DNA of 64,000 nt from Chloroflexota bacterium. Its GTDB lineage: Bacteria; Chloroflexota; Dehalococcoidia; Bin125. Where the stretch lies: contig QGNQ01000003.1 in NCBI GenBank assembly GCA_003228175.2, positions 62,001-126,000 on the forward strand. The letters are read 5' to 3'. Made by a program: the position numbers and the translations under genes. Positions 35,617 through 42,324 of the stretch are shown piece by piece. The notes under the pieces were generated by a model, which saw only the letters and a program-made list of their open reading frames with translations, made no database searches and had not been told where the DNA came from. The stretch's first letter is position 1, and every line of letters begins with the position of its first letter.

Positions 35617-36066
35617 CTACCACTGGTCCAAAATCAGCAACACGACAACAAGAGCTGCGCCGATCTTGAGGTCCGCAAGCAGTTGTTTCCGCGATGCCTT
35701 CTGCAATTCCGGAAGAACTGCGCCGGGATTCTCACGATCGAGCTCGAAGTACTCGACCCCCTGCAACGTGGCAAGGCTGCTGTGATCTAATCCTTTTTCG
35801 ACCAAGGGCACAACTAGCTTTCCCTGACCCCTCGCAGCACCGACTTCTTGCTGGACGTACGCAGACGCTGCGCTGTTCTTCGTGAGCAGCACGAGCAAGC
35901 AACGTGAAGCGGTGATCTCACGGAGAATCTTGTCACCGAGGTTCTCTCCCGGACGCGGATCGTGCTCGAACAGATAGATGTCGAGGCGCATTTTCGAAGC
36001 AGCCTCGTGGATGGCTCCCGCGGTCGCGGCGTCCTGTGCCGAGTGGCTTAGGAACACGTCGTGCAT
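35617..36066 (-). CDS. TIR-domain protein with C-terminal membrane anchor
   Basis: A 149-residue protein consisting of one TIR domain (about residues 1-120) and a short hydrophobic tail at about 133-146 (IGAALVVVLLIL) that should anchor it in the membrane. The start MHDVFLSHSAQDAATAGAIH is the usual first strand and box 1; FEHDPRPGENLGDKI is the BB-loop region; Glu74 in AYVQQEVGAARG is at the position of the catalytic glutamate of NAD-cleaving TIR domains. Bacterial TIR proteins often act in anti-phage defence by destroying NAD or by making signal nucleotides. No partner gene (SIR2, pAgo, caspase-like or effector) is adjacent. Composition is less GC-rich than in neighbouring genes, suggesting acquisition. 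Confidence 0.82.
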   Translation of the reverse strand: MHDVFLSHSAQDAATAGAIHEAASKMRLDIYLFEHDPRPGENLGDKILREITASRCLLVLLTKNSAASAYVQQEVGAARGQGKLVVPLVEKGLDHSSLATLQGVEYFELDRENPGAVLPELQKASRKQLLADLKIGAALVVVLLILDQW

Positions 36067-36149
36067 TCGATCTCCTTGCCAGGCCCTGCCACTGGCCTCG
36101 GCAGCCTAGCAACGGGCATCGCCCCCCCACCGATCGGTACCCTGCCCCC

Positions 36150-38051
36150 ATGTATGTCATTGGCACGGCGGGGCATGTGGACCATGGCAAGAGCACGCTG
36201 GTGCATGCGCTGAGCGGCATCGACCCCGATCGCCTGCAGGAGGAAAAGGACCGCGGGCTGACGATCGATCTGGGCTTCGCGTGGTTCGCGCTGCCCAGCG
36301 GCCGCGAGGGCAGCGTGGTGGACGTGCCGGGGCACGAACGCTTCATCAAGAACATGCTGGCGGGCGTGGGGGGGATCGATCTGGCGTTGTTCGTCGTGGC
36401 GGGCGATGAGGGCGTGATGCCGCAGACCCGTGAGCACCTGGCGATCCTCGATCTTCTGCAGACCGAGCATGGGGTCGTGGCGCTGACCAAGTCAGACCTG
36501 GCCGAGCCGGATTGGCTGGACCTCGTCGAGGCGGACGTGGAGGAGTTGCTGGCGCCCACCTCGCTGCGGGGCTCGCCGATCGTGCGCTGCTCGGCGACGA
36601 CCGGCGCGGGGCTGGATGCCCTGCGCGCGACCATCGATGAGGCGCTGGCGTCGCTGCCGCCGGTGCGCGACATCGGCCGGCCGCGGCTGCCGATCGACCG
36701 GGTCTTCACGATCAGCGGCTTCGGCACTGTGGTCACAGGGACGCTCGTGGATGGGCAATTGCACGCCGGGGACCAGGCGGTGGTGCAGCCGGGGGCGGTG
36801 CACGCGCGCGTACGCGGGTTGCAGAGCCACAAGAAATCGGTTGAGACGGCGGAGCCGGGGACCCGCACCGCCGTCAACCTGAGCGGTGTCGCGGCGGACG
36901 CGCTGGCGCGGGGGATGGTGCTGACCACGGGCGACTGGCTGGCGGCGTCGCGCTCCATGGATGCGCGGTTGCGGACGGTCGCGACGCTGAGCGCGCCGCT
37001 GCGCCACAACACAACGCTGACGCTGCATACCGGGGCGGCTGAGGTCGCGGCACGTGTGCGCCTGCTGGAGGGCGACGAGCTCGCGGCAGGTGAGGAAAGC
37101 TGGGCGCAGCTGCGACTGGAGGCGCCGGTCGCGGCCGCACGGGGCGACTTCTTCGTGCTGCGCAATTCGGTCATTACGGTGGCGGGCGGCCGCATCGTTG
37201 ACACGCGGCCGCGGCGCCACAAACGCAACCAGCGCGAGACGTTGGAGGCGCTGGAACGCCTGCTCGAAGGCTCCCCGGACGACACGTTGCTAACGGTGCT
37301 CCAGCGCATCGAGCCGGCGCCCTTGTCGCTGCTGCGGGAGCGAGCGGAGCTGGACGACGCCGTGACGGACGAGGCGATCCGGCGCCAGCTGGTGTCGGGC
37401 GGCATTGTCGTGCTGGAGCAGGAGGTGCCCGCACTGCCCGCAAACAGCGCCTTCCTCTGCACCGCCGCCGGCTACGAGGCGCTGGCCGGGCGGGCGCTGG
37501 CGGCCGTGCTGGAGTTCGTCGCGGCACACCCGCTGCGGCCCGGCATCCCCCAAGAGGAGCTGCGCAGCCGCCTGGGGCTGACCGGGCGCGCTTTTACGGG
37601 TCTGGCGTCGCTGCTCACGTCGCGGCCGACCGACGACGAAGACGCGACCGCGCCGCAGCTGATCGAGCGGGAAGGGTCGTTGGACGTCGTCGGACGGGAG
37701 GTCCGGCTGAGCGGGGATCAGGAACGCGAGGCGGCGGCGCTGATGGCGCGGCTGCGAGTGGCAGGGATGAAGCCGGAGACCGAGTCCATCGATCTGGAGC
37801 TGGCGCAGTATCTGGATGGGGCGGCGCAGATCGTGCGGGTGGCGGAGGGGCTGTATTTCGAGGCCGCGATCCACGCGCAGATGGTGGACCAGGTCCGAGC
37901 CGCGATCGCCGAGCGGCAACGGATCACGCTGGCCGAGGTGCGCGATCTGTTCGGCAGCAGTCGCAAGATCGCGCAGGCGTTTCTGGAAGATCTGGACCGG
38001 CGCCAGGTCACGCGCCGGGTTGGGGACAACCGGGTCTTGCGAAAGGGCTAG
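36150..38051 (+). CDS. selB: Selenocysteine-specific elongation factor SelB
   Basis: GTPase that brings Sec-tRNA to the ribosome at UGA codons followed by a SECIS hairpin; 633 residues. The GTP-binding motifs are GTAGHVDHGKST (P-loop), RGLTIDLGFAWF (switch I, with the SelB-typical DLGFA), DVPGHERFIKNM and TKSDL. Translation domains 2-3 follow (TGTLVDGQLHAGD). The C-terminal half has the winged-helix repeats that bind SECIS RNA (LRSRLGLTGRAFTGLASLL, RITLAEVRDLFGSSRKIAQ). The ATG at 36150 starts directly at the G domain. selA, selD and the Sec tRNA are not in the window. It is divergent from the TIR gene and convergent with secF. Confidence 0.92.
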   Translation: MYVIGTAGHVDHGKSTLVHALSGIDPDRLQEEKDRGLTIDLGFAWFALPSGREGSVVDVPGHERFIKNMLAGVGGIDLALFVVAGDEGVMPQTREHLAILDLLQTEHGVVALTKSDLAEPDWLDLVEADVEELLAPTSLRGSPIVRCSATTGAGLDALRATIDEALASLPPVRDIGRPRLPIDRVFTISGFGTVVTGTLVDGQLHAGDQAVVQPGAVHARVRGLQSHKKSVETAEPGTRTAVNLSGVAADALARGMVLTTGDWLAASRSMDARLRTVATLSAPLRHNTTLTLHTGAAEVAARVRLLEGDELAAGEESWAQLRLEAPVAAARGDFFVLRNSVITVAGGRIVDTRPRRHKRNQRETLEALERLLEGSPDDTLLTVLQRIEPAPLSLLRERAELDDAVTDEAIRRQLVSGGIVVLEQEVPALPANSAFLCTAAGYEALAGRALAAVLEFVAAHPLRPGIPQEELRSRLGLTGRAFTGLASLLTSRPTDDEDATAPQLIEREGSLDVVGREVRLSGDQEREAAALMARLRVAGMKPETESIDLELAQYLDGAAQIVRVAEGLYFEAAIHAQMVDQVRAAIAERQRITLAEVRDLFGSSRKIAQAFLEDLDRRQVTRRVGDNRVLRKG

Positions 38052-38060
38052 GCACGGGCC

Positions 38061-39269
38061 CTAGGCGGATACGCGCCTGGCAGCGGCGGCGTCAGGAGCG
38101 GCGGCCGGCAGCGGGCGGGGGCCAACACGCAGGAAGCGGTGGAAGCTGCCCTCACTCCAGAGCACCAGGATCTGGGAGGCGACGCCGATCGACGAGTAGG
38201 TGCCCGCCATCGCGCCGACCAAGATGACGAGGACGAACGGTCGCACGGTGACGCCACCGATCAGGAGGAGCGCGACGAGCGCGAAGATCAGCGTCAGCGA
38301 GGTATTCAGTGAGCGGCCCAGGGACTGCGTTACGGCCGCGTTCACGCTGATGCGGAACTCCTCCTTGGGGTTGGCGAGACGGTTCTCACGGATGCGGTCG
38401 AAGACCACGATCGTGTCGTTCACCGAGTAGCCGATGATGGCCAGCAGCGCCGTCACGAACATCGCGTTGACCTCGATGTCGGCCAGCTCGCCGAGGATCG
38501 AGAAGACGCCAACCACCACTGTGATGTCGTGCAGCAGCGCGATGATCGCGGCCGCCCCGTACAGGGCCGGATTCGGCAGGCGACGGAACGCCATGCTGAT
38601 GTAGATCAGGATCGCGAAGGCGGCGATGACCAGCGCGATCGCCGCATCGACTGCGATCTCGGCGCTGAGGATGCCGGAGACCGCCGATGAGGAGAGCACG
38701 AAGAAGTCACCGAGGTTGTCCCCCAGAGCCGCTTCCAAGTCCTGGCGGACGTCTTCGATATTGCCGCCGTCGGGCTCCTCCGCGCGAATCTTGAACGTGG
38801 AATCGCCCGTTTCCTGGATGCGTGCGTCGGCCACGCCGGCGTCGCGGGCCACGTCACGCACGTCGTCCTGGGTCACATCCGCCGGGAACCAGAACTCGAC
38901 CTCTAGGGCTAAATCGCCGTCAGTCAGCCGCGCATCAACGGCCTCCGTCGGGCCGATCGCTGCCTCCAGCGCGTCGAGCAGATCTTGGTCGATTCCGTCC
39001 GGTTGCCCCGCCGTTTCGAATCCAACACTGACCAGGAACGATCCTTCGTCAGTCGGCGCTGCAACGACGCCCTCAATGCCCGCATCATCACCAGCGGCGA
39101 CGATCGTCTCGGCGTTGACATCGCGCAGGACGCGGACCTCAAGCTCCAGTCCGCCGTCGAAATCGATGCCCGGGTTGAGTTGCCAAAGGGCGAGCGCGAC
39201 CAGACAGGGCGCGAGCACCAGCAGTGAGAGCATGGCGAAGTAGCGTCGCAGGCCAACGAAGTTGATCAT
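38061..39269 (-). CDS. secF: Protein translocase subunit SecF
   Basis: Membrane component that with SecD uses the proton-motive force to finish protein export; 402 residues, longer than usual because of an enlarged first extracytoplasmic domain (about residues 35-205, strongly acidic). TM1 is at about 12-29, and GIDFDGGLELEV is the conserved motif after it. The C-terminal five-helix bundle includes the motif GYSVNDTIVVFDRIRENR, characteristic of SecF. It overlaps secD by one base (TGATG) and ends in a short Ala/Pro tail. Confidence 0.95.
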   Translation of the reverse strand: MINFVGLRRYFAMLSLLVLAPCLVALALWQLNPGIDFDGGLELEVRVLRDVNAETIVAAGDDAGIEGVVAAPTDEGSFLVSVGFETAGQPDGIDQDLLDALEAAIGPTEAVDARLTDGDLALEVEFWFPADVTQDDVRDVARDAGVADARIQETGDSTFKIRAEEPDGGNIEDVRQDLEAALGDNLGDFFVLSSSAVSGILSAEIAVDAAIALVIAAFAILIYISMAFRRLPNPALYGAAAIIALLHDITVVVGVFSILGELADIEVNAMFVTALLAIIGYSVNDTIVVFDRIRENRLANPKEEFRISVNAAVTQSLGRSLNTSLTLIFALVALLLIGGVTVRPFVLVILVGAMAGTYSSIGVASQILVLWSEGSFHRFLRVGPRPLPAAAPDAAAARRVSA

Positions 39270-41008
39270 CAGTCGCCCCCGGTTCCGGCGGAGCGGCGGC
39301 GGCCGGGTCGATCGTCATCCAGCAAGGGCGTTTCGCGGATGCCGAACAGCCACGGCTTGCGCGTGAGCCGGAAGCCGATCAGGGATTGGAGGAAGGTCCG
39401 CGTGACGAAGATCGCCGTGACCATGCTGAAAATCGTGCCGACCAGCAGGGCAATGGCGAAGGACTTGATCAGGTTGGCGTTGAGCTGGTCGGCGAAGAAC
39501 CAAAGGATGACAACGGTAATCAGCGTCGAGACATTACCGTCGCGGATCGCCGGCCACGCGCGGTTCCAACCGGCCTCCACCGCTCCCTGGAGGCTGCGTC
39601 CCAGTCGCAACTCTTCCTTCATGCGCTCGAAGATGAGGATGTTGCCGTCCACGGCGAGGCCCACAGAGAGCACGAAGCCCGCAATCCCCGCCAGCGTCAG
39701 CGTGACCGGCAGGAGCTTGAACGTGGCCATCACCATCGACACGTAGACGAAGAGGGCTAAGGCGGCCAGCAGGCCCGGCAGCCGGTAGTAGACGACCATG
39801 AAGATGATGATCGCCAGGAAGGCGATCAGGCCCGCCTGCACTGTGTCGACGACGGAGTCCTCGCCCAGGGTGGCGGCAACTTCGGTCTGCTGGATCGTGC
39901 GGAAGTTGATCGGCAGGGCGCCGGCTCGCAACTGACGACGCAGCGTCCGCGACTGCTCATCGCTGATGCCGGTGATGATCCCGGAGTCACTGATCACCGC
40001 GGTCACGTTTGGCGCGCTGATCAGCTGTCCATCGACGAAGATGCCCAGCGGGCTCTGGCTCGTGACGAGACGGCTGGTGATTTGCTCAAACAACTCGGCG
40101 CCGTCGTCGTCGAAGCCGAAGGCCAGCGCCACCTGGCCACCGGTATCGAACGTGCGGGCGATCGAGTCCGCGACCAGGTAGGTGCCGTCGAGCGGGACCT
40201 CCTCGCCGTTGAGCAGACCAATGGCGGGGATCCAGCGTGCGTCGCCACCGCCGCCGGGCAGCGGCGCAAGCACGACATCCTCGTCGGGATCGCTGATCGG
40301 CGTGTCGCTCAGGCGGGGCTCGTCCGGGAAGCCCTCTTGCTGGAAGAGTGGGTCGAACGCATCGATGACCGTGATCCGTGCGGCGGTGGGATCCACCGGA
40401 CCCGCTGGCGCCGGCTGTTCCGGATCGACTTCGCGGAACTCCAGCAGCGCGGTGGATCCAACCAGGCCCGCCGCTTCCGCGGCGGTGACGCCGGGGATCT
40501 GCGCGTTGATGCGGTCATCGCCAATCAGGGTCACCTCAGCCTCAGAGACCCCGAAGCCGTTGACCCGTTCCTCGATAATCAGCCGCGCCTGTTCAAGGTC
40601 GTCCGAGAGGTCCAGGTCCGGGTCCAGCGGCAGCGTGAGGGTGCGCAAGTCGGCGGGCAGCGGCCGGTCGTATTCGTCGGCATCCAGCGCTTCGAGACCG
40701 CGGTTCAGATCGAGCAAAACATCGAGGGCGACATCGTGGCGTGCAGCGAAGCCGTTCAAGGACTCGCCGTCGCGAACGGAAGCGGCGGATCCTGAGGCCT
40801 CCAGGGTGACGGAGACGCCCCCCGCCAGGTCTAGGCCGAGCCGGAAGTCCGCGCGGTCGAAGTCGCCAACCGTCAGCCCGGAGCCGCTGGGCCAGGGAAC
40901 GAAGTCGGGCAGGTATCTGTCGGGATCCCCGGGCCAGGTCACGACGACGCTGAACGTGGTGACGGCCAGGATCACGAGCAGGGCAAGCTGGTTCTGACGC
41001 CTACGCAC
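39269..41008 (-). CDS. secD: Protein translocase subunit SecD with LysM-like insert
   Basis: Partner of SecF in the translocon; 579 residues. After TM1 (about 8-24) comes RLGLDLAGGVSVTLE (normally RLGLDLxGG), and later IIEERVNGFGVSEAEV of the P1 domain. Between these, residues 75-128 form an insert that reads like a LysM repeat (SVRDGESLNGFAARHDVALD then VLLDLN). A second low-complexity insert lies at about 180-240. The C-terminal bundle has the SecD motif GLAVDGNILIFERMKEELR. It is first in secD-secF and 202 nt downstream of yajC. Confidence 0.95.
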   Translation of the reverse strand: MRRRQNQLALLVILAVTTFSVVVTWPGDPDRYLPDFVPWPSGSGLTVGDFDRADFRLGLDLAGGVSVTLEASGSAASVRDGESLNGFAARHDVALDVLLDLNRGLEALDADEYDRPLPADLRTLTLPLDPDLDLSDDLEQARLIIEERVNGFGVSEAEVTLIGDDRINAQIPGVTAAEAAGLVGSTALLEFREVDPEQPAPAGPVDPTAARITVIDAFDPLFQQEGFPDEPRLSDTPISDPDEDVVLAPLPGGGGDARWIPAIGLLNGEEVPLDGTYLVADSIARTFDTGGQVALAFGFDDDGAELFEQITSRLVTSQSPLGIFVDGQLISAPNVTAVISDSGIITGISDEQSRTLRRQLRAGALPINFRTIQQTEVAATLGEDSVVDTVQAGLIAFLAIIIFMVVYYRLPGLLAALALFVYVSMVMATFKLLPVTLTLAGIAGFVLSVGLAVDGNILIFERMKEELRLGRSLQGAVEAGWNRAWPAIRDGNVSTLITVVILWFFADQLNANLIKSFAIALLVGTIFSMVTAIFVTRTFLQSLIGFRLTRKPWLFGIRETPLLDDDRPGRRRSAGTGGD

Positions 41009-41210
41009 AGGCCTCCGGGCCGCGAGCCGATCCTCGCGGCGCGGTGATCATACGTGGGCCCTCCCTTGGGGTCACCGTGCCGAAGCAACGGATTGCGCCG
41101 ATTGCGTAAACACGTGGCGTCTGGCACATCGCAGGCAGCTAGGCGCCTGTGGCCTGTTCGGGGGGCGGCGGCGCGGTTTCTGGAGCGCTGCTGTCCGAAG
41201 CGTCCTCCAG

Positions 41211-41603
41211 TTAGCCCCTGCTCATGTCTTCCGACTCCGCGTTCTCCGGGGATCGATTTCCTGCGACGGGGGGCTCATCCAACGCGGCAGACTCCGCCGC
41301 AGGGGCCGACAGCTCGAGGGAATCCAACTCAGTCGCGCTCCGCAGTCGCTCTTCGATCGCGCTGGTGCGGGCGTGCACGATGACGCCGTCGTCGATCTCA
41401 AGCTGCAGGAGCATGGGCCCAGTGGGGGGCGTCTCCACCGCAACCACGATTGCGATAATGCCGCCCGTGGTGAGGACTTCGTCGCCGATACGGAGTTCGT
41501 TCAGATCGCGGCGGCGCCGGCCCTGGACCTGCCGGGCGGGGCGGACGAAGAAGATGAAGAAGAGCGCCAGGACGAGCGCGGTGATGAGAAGGACTTCGGC
41601 CAT
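41211..41603 (-). CDS. yajC: Preprotein translocase subunit YajC
   Basis: Small accessory protein of the SecDF complex; 130 residues. A single N-terminal membrane segment (LLITALVLALFFIFFVRPAR, about 5-20) is followed by the YajC core LNELRIGDEVLTTGGIIAIV. The ATG at 41603 is chosen because the family begins at the membrane segment; in-frame upstream sequence is Arg-rich. The acidic C-terminal tail is variable. Gene order yajC-secD-secF is the standard one, though the 202-bp gap to secD is wide. Confidence 0.88.
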   Translation of the reverse strand: MAEVLLITALVLALFFIFFVRPARQVQGRRRRDLNELRIGDEVLTTGGIIAIVVAVETPPTGPMLLQLEIDDGVIVHARTSAIEERLRSATELDSLELSAPAAESAALDEPPVAGNRSPENAESEDMSRG

Positions 41604-41674
41604 CGGTCTCGCTTCCGGGGCGCGGATGGTGCTCAGTGTAGCCCGGCCCACGCGGCTGTTGACGGCAGGGAGCG

Positions 41675-42193
41675 TTAGTCGGGGGGAGGGGGGTCGTCGC
41701 AGGCGTCCGGCGCGACGTCGGGCAGGCGCAGAAGCGTGTCCGGATCCTCGACCTGATCGATGTAGAGAATCCCGTTGACGTGGTTGATCTCATGCTCCAG
41801 CGCCTGTGCGAGGAGGTCGTTCTCGGCGCGGATGCGGATCTCGCGGCCCGTGAGGTCCAACGCCTTCACGACGACCCGCGTGGAACGGGTCACTTCGCCG
41901 CGGTAGCCGGGCACGCTCAGGCAGCCTTCCAGGAGGGGTCGCTCACCGGAGCGCTTGACGATCTCCGGGTTGATCAGCGCGAAGGGCGACGCACCGGGCA
42001 TCCCAATCACGACGATCCGCAGCGAGGCGCCGATCTGGGGCGCGGCGAGACCCACGCCGTTGGCGGCGTGCATGGAATCGATCATGTCCTCCACCAGGCG
42101 CACGATGGAGCCATCGATCGCGGGGACGCGCTTCGCTTTGGCGCGCAGGACGACAGCATCTTGCGGGATCACCGTGATCGGCCGAACGGTCAC
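41675..42193 (-). CDS. def: Peptide deformylase
   Basis: Removes the formyl group from the first methionine of new proteins; 172 residues. The three motifs are GVGLAAPQIG (about 45-54), EGCLSVPG with the metal-binding Cys, and the metal-binding HEINH (QALEHEINHVNG); the family usually has Asp where this protein has Asn (HEIDH), while both metal histidines and the catalytic Glu are kept. The GTG start has AGGAG 6 nt upstream. The C-terminus ends in a Pro/Asp tail. Confidence 0.94.
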   Translation of the reverse strand: MTVRPITVIPQDAVVLRAKAKRVPAIDGSIVRLVEDMIDSMHAANGVGLAAPQIGASLRIVVIGMPGASPFALINPEIVKRSGERPLLEGCLSVPGYRGEVTRSTRVVVKALDLTGREIRIRAENDLLAQALEHEINHVNGILYIDQVEDPDTLLRLPDVAPDACDDPPPPD

Positions 42194-42324
42194 GCATCAC
42201 TCCTCTGCGGTGCTTGCATCCATGGGGCTGCTCGCGTGGAGCCTCTTGAATCGCTCACATTCTGGCCCAGCCCGCGAACAGAGGCGAGCGATCACCAGGC
42301 GGTCTCCCCCTAGAGCCCCCTCCT

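Noticed and set aside
35933-37462. A 509-codon minus-strand frame
   Set aside because: It lies across the TIR gene start and antisense to selB, is Ser/Arg-rich and lacks a plausible start context.
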